Source: JAVBQF01 sp031549195
GTDB lineage: Bacteria > Bacillota_I > Bacilli_A > RF39 > UBA660
Direction: 5' to 3'
Length of the DNA stretch: 64,000 nucleotides
NCBI GenBank assembly: GCA_031549195.1
Contig: JAVBQF010000020.1
Span: forward strand, 1-64,000
This document shows, one piece after another, positions 37,425-46,127 of the stretch; position 1 is the first letter of the stretch; every line of letters starts with the position of its first letter. The position numbers were made by a program, and so were the translations under genes. The notes below the pieces were generated by a model, which was given only the letters and a program-made list of their open reading frames with translations, did not search any database and had not been told where the DNA came from.

Positions 37425-37617
37425 TGGATAATCTCTCCCAGAATATCCATCTCCACTATATTCTTCTGCTTAATTCTTTTTAATGCAATACATAATAGCT
37501 ACTCCTTTATTCAATTATACACTATTTAAAATAATTATTGAACATTTGTGGCAATTTAATTTGCTTATATTATAACCACACTAACTTTCCCCTAACCAAT
37601 TAACAAACTCTTGCACT

Positions 37618-37662
37618 CCCTTTAAATACAACAAAAATGAGAGCTTTCGCTCTCTTCAGGGG
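37618..37662. repeat. Attachment-like repeat, copy 1 (left end of island)
   Basis: This 45-bp sequence is identical to 46266-46310 and differs at three positions from 43046-43090. On the minus strand it reads CCCCTGAA, the stem GAGAGC-GAAA-GCTCTC and ATTTTTG, that is, a terminator. Copy 4 at 52119-52151 has the same layout with a changed stem. It marks the left limit of the mosaic region. Confidence 0.75.
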
Positions 37663-37759
37663 TTTATTCTTTGCGTGTTTTTATAGCTCTTGATTATATT
37701 AAAACTCTTTAAATTAAACACTTTTAGATTTTCATAGCTCTATTGAATATCTTATAATA

Positions 37760-37885
37760 TTAAAATTTTAAGTGGTTAATGAGTGGTAGAATTCCAACCA
37801 AAACCTTTACTAGTTTCTCATATTCTTCTTCACTAATTACCTCATCTAATATTTTTATAACTTGCCAAAACCTTGCAATATTCAT
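37760..37885 (-). CDS. Small ORF, 41 aa
   Basis: It begins MNIARFWQVIKILDEVISEE and ends INHLKF. AAAGGA lies 7 nt before the ATG, and the amphipathic helical sequence looks protein-like. No family recognised. It sits between attachment-like repeat 1 and the ribbon-helix-helix gene, in a 600-bp stretch otherwise without genes. Confidence 0.45.
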   Translation of the reverse strand: MNIARFWQVIKILDEVISEEEYEKLVKVLVGILPLINHLKF

Positions 37886-38039
37886 AATTTTATCCTTTAT
37901 ATATTTTGTATTAATAACATAACACGAAAACTAATTTCTTGTAGGTCTTAACCTCGTTAGATATTAAGGCAATTAAAAAGCCGATTGTAGTTAACCGGTT
38001 TTATCATTTTCGTTATAAACATTAGTATGTCAACATATT

Positions 38040-38240
38040 CTACTCTTTATTATTCTTTTTAATAGATTTGCTCTCACTTTCCATATCAGTTAGAGCATAC
38101 TCACAAGCTTGTATTACAAATCTTGAAAAAGTAGCATTTTTATCTTTTATAGCATTCTCTATTCTATCTATTAAAGGAATAGGAAATCTAATTGTTTTGT
38201 TTTCAGTTTCTTTCTTATTAGGTTTTATTTGAAAAGCCAT
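38040..38240 (-). CDS. Ribbon-helix-helix DNA-binding protein (Arc/YlcI-like)
   Basis: 66 aa. The beta strand KTIRFPIPLIDRIENAI is followed by helices through ATFSRFVIQACEYAL, the RHH pattern of small plasmid and phage repressors. The ATG at 38240 lies 8 nt after GGAGG. Such genes control mobile-element functions; it is divergent from the zinc-ribbon gene at 38469 and may control it. Confidence 0.7.
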   Translation of the reverse strand: MAFQIKPNKKETENKTIRFPIPLIDRIENAIKDKNATFSRFVIQACEYALTDMESESKSIKKNNKE

Positions 38241-38381
38241 TTGCATTACCTCCAATACACATTAATAGTATGGCTAAATGCAAAATAAGTAAGCATTGCA
38301 AAAATATTGCCACTTATTGACTTGTTTTTTATTTATGTTATTATTCTATCAGATAATGAAGTTTATTAGCTGGTGTAGTAC

Positions 38382-38412
38382 GGGACGGCTAGTTAAAGTG
38401 TCCCTTTTTATT
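38382..38412 (+). terminator. Attenuator-like hairpin upstream of the zinc-ribbon gene
   Basis: GGGAC and GTCCC arms with a 13-nt loop followed by TTTTTA, lying 57 nt before the start codon at 38469 and after a probable promoter. It may terminate most transcripts before the gene. A comparable hairpin precedes the XRE gene at 48093. Confidence 0.6.
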
Positions 38413-38468
38413 TTTTGTTTTAAATGCCTTGATTAATGGTATAATTAAATATAGAAAGAAGTGGTTTT

Positions 38469-39920
38469 ATGGCTTTGATTAAGTGTAAAGAATGTAATAC
38501 AGAAATTAGTGATAAAGCAACTTGTTGTGTAAACTGCGGTTATCCTATAGAAAAAGCTACACTAATAGAATGTAGTGAATGTAAGACACATGTTAATGCT
38601 AATGATACAATTTGCTATAATTGTGGGGCGCCGATAGTTGTAAAACAAGGAAAAGAGTATGAGGTTATTAAAGAACAACCAAAGACAACAAATAAAAAAG
38701 CAAAACAAGAAAGACCAATATTTTTTATAATTGTAGTGGCAATTATAATCTTAATATTAGTTTCTTTTCTTGGATATTTTGCTTATAATAAAGTCTTTAG
38801 GAATAATGATATAACAGAAAGCAGTAATGAAGATAAAGTAAATAATAAGGTGGATTCTAAACCATACTTTAAAGTTTACAATCTTCTTACTTATGAAGGA
38901 CAAACTGCTACCATTAAATTCTTTGATGGCGACACTTGCAAAACAGATTTTACAGCACTGTTTAAAACAATAACTACTAGTAGTGGAAAGTTAATAACCA
39001 CCTTTAACGATGAAAAGCCATGTAATTATGAAGTTAGTTCAGACAAAGAACTAATAATTACATTAAAAGCCACCTTTGATGTTAATTCAACTATTGGCGG
39101 TCAATTTGGATATATATATCAAAATAGTTCAATAGTTCTAACTGACAATCAGCAAATAACAATTAAGTTTAATGATGATTATAGTTCTTTTGAATATCTA
39201 AATGGTAACTGGTATGCTGGTAGCACTCCTTTTAGGGTTTATTTTTCAGATAAAAAACAAGAGGATAATTCTAATAGTAATAGTTCAAATAATAATGCTA
39301 AGATATCATCAGAAATTGATTTAAATAACTCTACTATAAAAAAAGTAAGTAAGTATCTAACTTTAGATGGAAAAAATCTTAATATGGAATTTGAACTTGT
39401 TGATGACTATTGGTATCAAATTGTAAAAATTAATGGAAAAGATATTAAAGATAAAAAGGTAACAGGAAATAAATTTATTGCTTTTGGAGATTTAATTGCT
39501 GTTATTAGAGGCTGTGGTTGTGACGATATAACTTCTCCATATTTATCTGTAATTGACCAATCAGGAAAAGAGATACTAAATCAAAAGGATTTAAAATATG
39601 ATGACTATTTTAGTAAAAGAGATGCAAAAGTTAGTGGAGATACAATTACTATTACAGTGTCGAGGCTAGGTGAAGGAGATGCTACTTATTGGAAATGTCA
39701 CTATTTGACTGGAAAGAATTACGGATTTGAAGTTTTAACACAAGCAAACTATTCTCAATATGCTAATAAAGTTGGTTCTATAGAATATGAAATCAAGAAT
39801 TTAGGTAATCAAAAAATATCTAAGCTTACTAAAACAAAGGAAATAAAAATTAGTGAAATAGTATCATTGCAGCAATGTATTGATGAAGAAAAACAATGGA
39901 ATGAAATGAATGGTTATTGA
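38469..39920 (+). CDS. Double zinc-ribbon membrane protein, 483 aa
   Basis: Two zinc ribbons at residues about 5-24 (CKECNTEISDKATCCVNCG) and 35-53 (CSECKTHVNANDTICYNCG), a Lys-rich linker, a TM helix (about 85-107), then a large outer region. That region has a beta-rich part (about 130-265), an Asn/Ser linker (268-285) and a further domain up to the end. Function unknown. Zinc-ribbon plus TM proteins of this kind are common and fast-evolving in gut Firmicutes. Paralogous ribbons occur in the next two genes. Confidence 0.8.
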   Translation: MALIKCKECNTEISDKATCCVNCGYPIEKATLIECSECKTHVNANDTICYNCGAPIVVKQGKEYEVIKEQPKTTNKKAKQERPIFFIIVVAIIILILVSFLGYFAYNKVFRNNDITESSNEDKVNNKVDSKPYFKVYNLLTYEGQTATIKFFDGDTCKTDFTALFKTITTSSGKLITTFNDEKPCNYEVSSDKELIITLKATFDVNSTIGGQFGYIYQNSSIVLTDNQQITIKFNDDYSSFEYLNGNWYAGSTPFRVYFSDKKQEDNSNSNSSNNNAKISSEIDLNNSTIKKVSKYLTLDGKNLNMEFELVDDYWYQIVKINGKDIKDKKVTGNKFIAFGDLIAVIRGCGCDDITSPYLSVIDQSGKEILNQKDLKYDDYFSKRDAKVSGDTITITVSRLGEGDATYWKCHYLTGKNYGFEVLTQANYSQYANKVGSIEYEIKNLGNQKISKLTKTKEIKISEIVSLQQCIDEEKQWNEMNGY

Positions 39921-39980
39921 TAAAAAAAGATAATCAAATTATATCTAATATAAAATAAAATAAAGAAAAGAGGTTAGTAT

Positions 39981-40463
39981 ATGGCATTAATAAAATGTAA
40001 GGAATGTGGAAAAGAGATTAGTGATAGGGCCGAGGCTTGTGTTAAGTGTGGGAGTCCAATCGCAGTAAATAATAGCAAAACAATCAAAAAACAAGAAAAA
40101 TATACAGGAGTAAAAGTTATTTCCTTTCTATTTCCTTTAATTGGTTTTATTATTTATGGAGTAAATATAGGAACAAATAAAACATGTGCTAAGGCTGGAT
40201 TAAAAGGTGCCCTATTCGGAATATTTTTTATTCCAGTGTTATGTATTTTATTTATGTTAACAGTATCTTCATTTGTAACAAAAAAAGCAAACAGTGAAAT
40301 AGAGAAGAAAAATTGCTGTTATCAATATGCTTCAAGCTATAATTTAAGTCAATATATTAGTTTTAATAATGGTAAATGTAAAATATCGAATGGATATGAA
40401 ATTGAAACAATACCTGAAGAATATTATTTTAATTCAAAAACTAGTACCTGTTTAAATAGATAG
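39981..40463 (+). CDS. Zinc-ribbon membrane protein, 160 aa
   Basis: One ribbon (CKECGKEISDRAEACVKCG) at about 5-23, a short basic linker and two TM helices (about 45-60 and 75-97), then a ~50-residue tail. The tail includes NLSQYISFNNG, a peptide also found in the gene at 41005 on the other strand and encoded by a perfect 33-bp inverted repeat. The tail may therefore be recombinant. AAGAGG site before the ATG. Confidence 0.72.
   Translation: MALIKCKECGKEISDRAEACVKCGSPIAVNNSKTIKKQEKYTGVKVISFLFPLIGFIIYGVNIGTNKTCAKAGLKGALFGIFFIPVLCILFMLTVSSFVTKKANSEIEKKNCCYQYASSYNLSQYISFNNGKCKISNGYEIETIPEEYYFNSKTSTCLNR
40341..40373. repeat. 33-bp inverted repeat, left copy
   Basis: Perfect reverse complement of 41125-41157. 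It lies inside the 3' part of the zinc-ribbon gene 39981-40463 and encodes NLSQYISFNNG in frame, as does the other copy in its own gene. Confidence 0.85.
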
Positions 40464-40552
40464 TAATTTGATTTAATCATTTGAGTGATCAATAATTAAA
40501 AAAATGTTTGTCGCTTTTTATTATATAATGTAATTAATAGGAGTGTGGTTTT

Positions 40553-40921
40553 ATGGCTTTGATTAAATGTAGGGCATGTGGAAAAGAGATTAGTGATAGG
40601 GCTGAGGCTTGTGTTAAGTGCGGGTTTCCACTTGGAATGGATGCATTTATAATGTGTAGTGAGTGTAATGAACCCATCAATTCCAATGATCAACATTGCA
40701 AAAGATGTGGTGCACCAACAGTAGTTACAACCATAGAAGAAATAGTACCACAAAAAATAGTTGGTTCTGGTGTGTCTAAATATTTGAAGTCAATCCCGGT
40801 TATCATTTTTAAATATACATTGTTTGTACTGCTGTTATTGGCTATAGCAATATTTATAGTACCGATTGGTTCATTATTTATACTTATAACAGTAATAGTA
40901 GTAAAAATATTGGTTAAGTAG
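40553..40921 (+). CDS. Double zinc-ribbon membrane protein, 122 aa
   Basis: Two ribbons (CRACGKEISDRAEACVKCG and CSECNEPINSNDQHCKRCG), then hydrophobic C-terminal TM helices (about 85-122). Its first ~70 bp are nearly identical to the start of the gene at 39981, showing recent duplication of the ribbon module with different C-termini. GGAGTG precedes the ATG. Confidence 0.75.
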   Translation: MALIKCRACGKEISDRAEACVKCGFPLGMDAFIMCSECNEPINSNDQHCKRCGAPTVVTTIEEIVPQKIVGSGVSKYLKSIPVIIFKYTLFVLLLLAIAIFIVPIGSLFILITVIVVKILVK

Positions 40922-41004
40922 TCACTAAAAGTTAGAAAAAGGGTACAATTATGTATCCTTTTTTGAATTAATGGTTTTGTATAGGATTGTTTTTTCTATT
41001 TTAA

Positions 41005-41226
41005 TTATGGCCGTATAGTATCTATAGCCTCAATTAATTTAATAGCCTCCTCAACAGTCAAAGCAACGCCTTTAATCATTGTGTTATTATTTCGATTCCA
41101 TTTTCTAATGTCTAGCATTGGTTCACCATTATTAAAACTAATATATTGACTTAAATTCTTGTCTTTTAAGTGATAATTACTCATAACACAATAATTAGCA
41201 TTTTTAATTACTCTAAATACTCTCAT
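41005..41226 (-). CDS. Short chimeric PC4/YdbC-like protein
   Basis: 73 aa. The C-terminal part (SQYISFNNGEPMLDIRKW, then VALTVEEAIKLIEAI) resembles the PC4/YdbC single-strand nucleic-acid-binding domain. The N-terminal part (VIKNANYCVMSNYHLKDKNL) looks like the opening of replication-initiator or DnaD-like proteins of mobile elements. The join falls at the 33-bp repeat, so it may be a fusion of two gene fragments. Start uncertain (ATG 41226 or TTG 41235). Confidence 0.5.
   Translation of the reverse strand: MRVFRVIKNANYCVMSNYHLKDKNLSQYISFNNGEPMLDIRKWNRNNNTMIKGVALTVEEAIKLIEAIDTIRP
41125..41157. repeat. 33-bp inverted repeat, right copy
   Basis: Perfect reverse complement of 40341-40373, at the junction inside the chimeric PC4-like gene. 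Confidence 0.85.
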
Positions 41227-41383
41227 AATAATCAACCCATTTCACTAGATTAATTATAAATGGATTTTAAATAAACGTACACAAGCCCAAACATATCCCA
41301 TTTAATCTCCATTGAACAGAAATATTTTTCTTAATAAAATATATTACTTTGTGTAGTTTGTTTCCCTAATATCATCTAAATAA

Positions 41384-41424
41384 TAAAAAAATGATGGTAT
41401 CCATTAATTTTAATTCATCATTTT
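41384..41424 (-). terminator. Terminator after the methyltransferase gene
   Basis: AATGATG/CATCATT arms with a ~19-nt partly paired loop, followed on the minus strand by a T-run. Just downstream of the stop at 41438. Confidence 0.6.
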
Positions 41425-41437
41425 TGCTATCTTAAAC

Positions 41438-42127
41438 TTACATTTTATGTACAAGTGTTTTTTGATTAGTAACGGTAGCAATTATTCTACCACTTCCAGA
41501 TATCTCATCTGGATCAATATTTTCTTTAACTTCCATTGAGTCAACCACTAGATTGTGACGTTCTAATGCTTCACGTATTTCAACTTCAGTATGTAAGCTT
41601 ACAAATAAAGACTTCTCACCTTTTCCATCTGGCATAAGTGATTCATCTACAAATTGTTCCCCAATACCACATTGAGTAACAAGTAACATTTTGCCTCCAT
41701 CTTTTAATATCCTAGAAAGCGAACTTAATACAAAGTCTAAATTATCTCTAGGGATAAAATATAAAGTATAAATTGCGATTAACCCATCTATTGAATTTTC
41801 ATCAAAACTATTATTAATATCCATTAGATCCATATTTAAAAATTTTAAATGAGGATATTTTTCTTTAGCAATTTTAATCATTTTTTCGCTAAAATCAATA
41901 CCAACAGGAATCAAACCGTTATTTGCTAAATAATTAGTGATATATCCTCCGCCACAACCTAAATCTAACACTGCTCCGTTTGATGGGGTTGATTGAATAA
42001 AAGAATTAATCTCATCAATGAATTCCCAATCGTCGCCAAAATATTCAACATATTTTTCAGCAGTAATATTAAAAATATCTTTAACATTTTTCTTTTTTTC
42101 TTCATTTGTCATATTTACTTCTAACAT
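41438..42127 (-). CDS. Class I SAM-dependent methyltransferase
   Basis: 229 aa. Motif I VLDLGCGGGYITNYLAN, then VGIDFSEKMIKIAKEKYP (motif II) and FDENSIDGLIAIYTLYFIP (motif III/IV). Substrate unknown; a small-molecule methyltransferase by fold. It lies 8 nt after the broken methyltransferase gene upstream and shares the same overall layout, so the pair probably arose by duplication. Confidence 0.88.
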   Translation of the reverse strand: MLEVNMTNEEKKKNVKDIFNITAEKYVEYFGDDWEFIDEINSFIQSTPSNGAVLDLGCGGGYITNYLANNGLIPVGIDFSEKMIKIAKEKYPHLKFLNMDLMDINNSFDENSIDGLIAIYTLYFIPRDNLDFVLSSLSRILKDGGKMLLVTQCGIGEQFVDESLMPDGKGEKSLFVSLHTEVEIREALERHNLVVDSMEVKENIDPDEISGSGRIIATVTNQKTLVHKM

Positions 42128-42135
42128 TCTATTAC

Positions 42136-42816
42136 CTACTTAATTTTTTTAACTATTATAGTAAATTGATTAGTATCAACATGAGGTTCTGATACTTTTG
42201 AGGCATTAAATATTGGATTATCAAAAAAGCCAATAATCTCATAGCCTTTATTTATAAAATAACTTTCAAAGAAATCCTTTGAATAAAAATTAAAATAAGT
42301 TTTATATTTTGGATTAAATGGCTCATCTTCGAATATTTCCTTTTCACCATTCTTTAATTCCATAACATTAATAGCAATTATTCCATTGGTTCTTAGTATA
42401 TTATCAAATTTATCTAAAACTTTTAATCATTCTCCATCATTAATATGTATTAAGGTAGCAAAACATATGATGGCATCAAAACTATTTTTACCAAAATCTA
42501 AGCCTCTAATATCCATTACTCTAAAATCTGCCTTAGGGGCATTTTTTTTAGCTTCTTCTATCATATTTTTAGAAGAGTCAACCCCTATTACAGAAAAACT
42601 CTTATTACATTTTTCAGTTAGATATTTTGGATAATCGCCAGTTGCACAGCCAATATCTATTATAGAGGCATTATCACTCATATTATTAACAATATAATCT
42701 ACTTCTTTTTGAAATTGAACATTACCTTTTAAATCCTTTGATTTAAAATATTCTACATATTCATTTACTATGTTATCATAAGTTTCAATTGTTATATCCG
42801 TTTTATTCTTACTCAT
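42136..42816 (-). pseudogene. SAM-dependent methyltransferase interrupted by one in-frame TGA
   Basis: The N-terminal piece (MSKNKTDITIETYDNIVNEY, motif I IIDIGCATGDYPKYL) ends INDGE-TGA at 42427. The same frame continues without gap as LKVLDKFDNILRTNGIIAIN through to the stop at 42136, giving 226 codons in all. A Trp would fit the TGA position. The start at 42816 has an ACGAGGTG site. Either a nonsense mutation, a sequencing error, or readthrough; TGA acts as a normal stop elsewhere. Confidence 0.8.
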
Positions 42817-42907
42817 AAAGCACCTCGTTAATACAATTATATAATTTTTAAGTTTTTTTAGCAATTCATTAAGTGTTTTTAATATATCAAATACTATATT
42901 ATGGTTA

Positions 42908-43091
42908 TGTGAGTAAGTGATAATGTGATATATTTTAGTGAAATAAAAAGTATAAATAGAATTAATTATTCTATACTTTTTTAATCCACAAAAATATTAA
43001 AATATCGCCTAATTATTGCCTAGAGCATTTTAAAAAACTTGCAAACCCTTTAAGTGCAACAAAAATGAGAGCTTTCGCGCTCTTCAGGGGG
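42908..43091. repeat. Long direct repeat, copy A, with attachment-like terminator
   Basis: About 184 bp closely matching 46128-46311 in the same orientation. It includes a tandem ATCGCCTAATTATTGCCTAGAG motif with an ~11-bp period (43003-43025) and ends in the hairpin core at 43046-43090. Likely one boundary between neighbouring integrated elements. The rest of the gap up to 43235 holds a related tandem motif (GGTATCTAATTG repeated) at 43209-43231. Confidence 0.85.
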
Positions 43092-43235
43092 CCGAATAAT
43101 ATCGACCACATTCCATTTCAATTTATGTTAATCTCTTATAATTTAAGAGATTTTCATTTCAAAAAATGTTAATAAAAGTTAAATGATTTTAATAAAAATT
43201 ACTGTTTTGGTATCTAATTGGGTATCTAATTTTTT

Positions 43236-43928
43236 TTATTTTTGAGTCATTATCCATTTAACAATTTCTTTTTTTATTGCATAATATTCTTCTTCTTCAA
43301 ATTGCATATTTGCTATACAAAATCTTTTGTTAGAAATGTGGGCACAAAACATACATTCATGCAAAGTGTTACAATCTTGAATGAAAAATGAATTACTAAT
43401 TTTTCCTGAACATATAACATTATAGCTATTAGTACACCCATTTGAGTCATCTACTCTAATAGAATAACTACATTCACCTGATCTTTGAGAAGCTAATACA
43501 TATTCGCCATGATGACAGCCATCTGAAAATACAACATTTTTACACCCAAAGCAATTTGATGATCTTACAACATTTTCAGATTCATAAACTGTATCACATT
43601 CAATTACATTTTCACAATTATAGTTTCTTTCCGTTGTAGTATAATTAATTTTTGCCCAAATTTTCATAATATCATCTAATCCAGATATTTCTATTTTAGG
43701 TTGCATCCAACTATCGATTTTTTCACTATTTTTTTCAGATATAAACTTTGTTGGATTAATTGAAGCTGCCCAAGTTGATTCTCCGGTTGTAGAATCTTTA
43801 ACTTCTTGAGGTAATTTTACATCAAAAGCAAACTTTTCAAGAATTTCCTCGTTAGTAAATGGATTTTCACAATTAAATACATTTGCAAATATTTTATCAA
43901 TAATATCCTTTGTCATTTTGTCTTTCAT
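43236..43928 (-). CDS. Cys-rich repeat protein paired with a HerA-like ATPase
   Basis: 230 aa. The N-terminal ~85 residues are helical and Trp-poor. Residues about 95-205 hold many short turns with C or S/N at regular spacing (NCENVIECDTVYESENV, then NCFGCKNVVFSDGC), suggesting a right-handed beta-helix. The end HISNKRFCIANMQFEEEEY matches the NK-x-(Y/F)CI-x-N motif seen in Cys-rich proteins of unknown role in uncultivated lineages. Six nt after the ATPase gene, same operon. Confidence 0.7.
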   Translation of the reverse strand: MKDKMTKDIIDKIFANVFNCENPFTNEEILEKFAFDVKLPQEVKDSTTGESTWAASINPTKFISEKNSEKIDSWMQPKIEISGLDDIMKIWAKINYTTTERNYNCENVIECDTVYESENVVRSSNCFGCKNVVFSDGCHHGEYVLASQRSGECSYSIRVDDSNGCTNSYNVICSGKISNSFFIQDCNTLHECMFCAHISNKRFCIANMQFEEEEYYAIKKEIVKWIMTQK

Positions 43929-43934
43929 AATTTC

Positions 43935-45812
43935 TTACCTCACTTTCTTTCTACTTGTTGATTGTTCTATCATCAAGTCATTTAATGTAATTCTACTTTC
44001 AATACTAAATTGTCTTTTAGGCACTTCGCTTTTAGGTTCAATATCCACCATTGAGCTAACAGGTTTTATTTCTATCTTTCTTCTAGTTTTTGGTATAAAA
44101 TCTAATGTTTTTGCCTTTATTGCTGGTAGTATTAAACCATTTGAACTAACTCTTACTATACATTCTCTATCGTTTAAATTAGATAATAAATTAGTCCGAT
44201 TTTCTGATGTATTATCAATTGCTAATTTAATTGATAAATTTTCTTCTAACATTGCAGCGTCTAATTTTGATACCCTAAAAACATAATAATTAGAAATGTT
44301 AGCAAATATAGAGTTTCGTAAATTTTCACTTATTTGATTAAAATATTGTCCTGCTAATACTAATGATAAGTTGTATTTTCTAGCTTCTGATAAAAATCTA
44401 GCCATAATTGGACTTTCTATAATTGGAACTTCATCTATCATAAGAATAATATGTTCATCTAATGTTGCAGACTGAATTATATCCATTATTTGTCCTAAAG
44501 CAAGTCCTACAATAGTTTTAGTAGCTTTTTCTCCTAACTTTGTTCTATCTAGCGAAAAAATAGTAAGAAAATTATTTTTAATTGTCGTTTCTATATTTTC
44601 TACTTTCTCTTTGTTATTAAAAGTGGGTAATAATATAACTTCATCTATAAAAGACACGATTGGTGCAATACTCTCATTATATGATCTGGTTTTTAATTCA
44701 TTGAAATCAGTTAAAAAGAAATCAATAACAGGATCAGGTAAAATAGGTGTTAATTCTTTTACTAAATTCATTCTAAAATCTGTATCTAAAACAATTTTTC
44801 TAATATTTATAAATGAAAAATCTTTTTTGGCTAACAATATGTATGCAACGTATCTTAATAATCGTTCGATCTTTGAATTATATTGGTCTGCAATTAATGT
44901 TTTGAATAATGTTATTATCATTTCAGTTGAAGACACAATATCATCATTGTTATTAGCAAATAAATCAACACTACCACTTACATCTAAAAAATTTAAAACT
45001 TTACTCTCTGAAAGCCCACCAATATCATTTTCCAATGAAGCATGAGGATCAATTACTATTATTTTATACTTTAAATGGTAATCTGAATTATTAGAAATAT
45101 TATTAATAAATAAACTCATTAATTTTGATTTACCAGTACCACTACCACCAATAATTAAAGAATGTTTATCAAAATTATACTCATTCTGATTTAAAAAATA
45201 ATCACCCTGTAGAAAAGGGAATGTATCAACTTTTAAAATACTATTTGTTGATTCACTTTTTAACAAGTGAAGTGATTTTTGTATATCTAAATATTTAGGC
45301 TTCTTCTTATAAAAGAATCTTGTATCTTTATAATTAGCGCTTAATATTGTAGTCGCTGGATTAATAAAAGATCTATGAATTGATAACGTTTTGTTATGGG
45401 TGTTTTCAAATATGCATTTAGTGTTTGAAAAAAACTTATCATCTTTTAACAACGAAAACTTAAAACAAATTTGCTTTAGTTTTCTTAAATATTTTATTTC
45501 ATTATTATCATAAATATCAATTAAACTTGATCCAATTGATGGTAAATAAAATAAACCATAATTATATTTTAAATTTAGATTAACTTCTACTTTTTTAAAT
45601 AAAAAATCTGACATATCACCAATTGTTGGTGGTAATTCTTTAGTGGATATAATGAAATATCTTACTTCGTTTAATTCTATGCTAACTATTAATTCCCATT
45701 TTTTAAAGTAGCCCATATATTTTGAAATTAAAAGTATTAGTTTATGCCAATTTTCTTTAGAGACATAGTTAGAAGCTAAAAATATTTCTGATATAAAACT
45801 ACTTTTCTTCAT
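43935..45812 (-). CDS. HerA/VirB4-like (DUF87/TraG-type) ATPase, 625 aa
   Basis: Probable DNA-translocating ATPase. The N-terminal ~200 residues form an unassigned mixed domain. Then come Walker A GGSGTGKS (222-229), IVIDPHA (252-258) as a HerA/VirB4-type strand, Walker B ILMIDE (456-461) and the LAGQYFNQISENLRNSIFAN motif with conserved Gln. No TM helices are seen, unlike coupling proteins with N-terminal anchors. No relaxase or mating-channel genes are nearby, so conjugation is unlikely. It may act with the adjacent Cys-rich protein. GGAGGGA site before the ATG. Confidence 0.85.
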   Translation of the reverse strand: MKKSSFISEIFLASNYVSKENWHKLILLISKYMGYFKKWELIVSIELNEVRYFIISTKELPPTIGDMSDFLFKKVEVNLNLKYNYGLFYLPSIGSSLIDIYDNNEIKYLRKLKQICFKFSLLKDDKFFSNTKCIFENTHNKTLSIHRSFINPATTILSANYKDTRFFYKKKPKYLDIQKSLHLLKSESTNSILKVDTFPFLQGDYFLNQNEYNFDKHSLIIGGSGTGKSKLMSLFINNISNNSDYHLKYKIIVIDPHASLENDIGGLSESKVLNFLDVSGSVDLFANNNDDIVSSTEMIITLFKTLIADQYNSKIERLLRYVAYILLAKKDFSFINIRKIVLDTDFRMNLVKELTPILPDPVIDFFLTDFNELKTRSYNESIAPIVSFIDEVILLPTFNNKEKVENIETTIKNNFLTIFSLDRTKLGEKATKTIVGLALGQIMDIIQSATLDEHIILMIDEVPIIESPIMARFLSEARKYNLSLVLAGQYFNQISENLRNSIFANISNYYVFRVSKLDAAMLEENLSIKLAIDNTSENRTNLLSNLNDRECIVRVSSNGLILPAIKAKTLDFIPKTRRKIEIKPVSSMVDIEPKSEVPKRQFSIESRITLNDLMIEQSTSRKKVR

Positions 45813-45891
45813 GGTAATCCCTCCATAAATATAATATCATATTTTCAGTATAATAAGAAGATTTGCAGATGTTTTTGTAATAGTTTTGAAT

Positions 45892-46057
45892 AGTGTCAAT
45901 GACGGATGACAGCAGTTTTTGGGATACCCACACACAAATTTACCTGTCATCTGTCATTTTTGCAGGAGGTTCCTGCAAAATTAACTATTCGCTTTTTTCT
46001 TCTTCTAAAGTTGTGAATCAATAGCACTTACATAAAAATTTACTCCGCTATTGACAC
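45892..46057. other. Nested inverted repeats in a gene-free region
   Basis: Outer arms AGTGTCAAT (45892-45900) and ATTGACAC (46050-46057). Inner arms TGACGGATGACAG (45900-45912) and CTGTCATCTGTCA (45944-45956). A third hairpin TTTTGCAGGA/TCCTGCAAAA lies at 45958-45980. It is not followed by a clear terminator. It could be an origin, an oriT or a structured RNA of the middle element. It fills most of the 620-bp gap upstream of the HerA-like gene. Confidence 0.55.
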
Positions 46058-46127
46058 CCTAATGTTATTTAAATAATTAGTTTTTATGCTAATATAAAAT
46101 ACTTCATCAAATCCTATTTTATAGCGA

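Noticed and set aside
43935..45812. Conjugation coupling protein / type IV secretion system
   Set aside because: No TM anchor, relaxase or mating-channel genes are present in the element.
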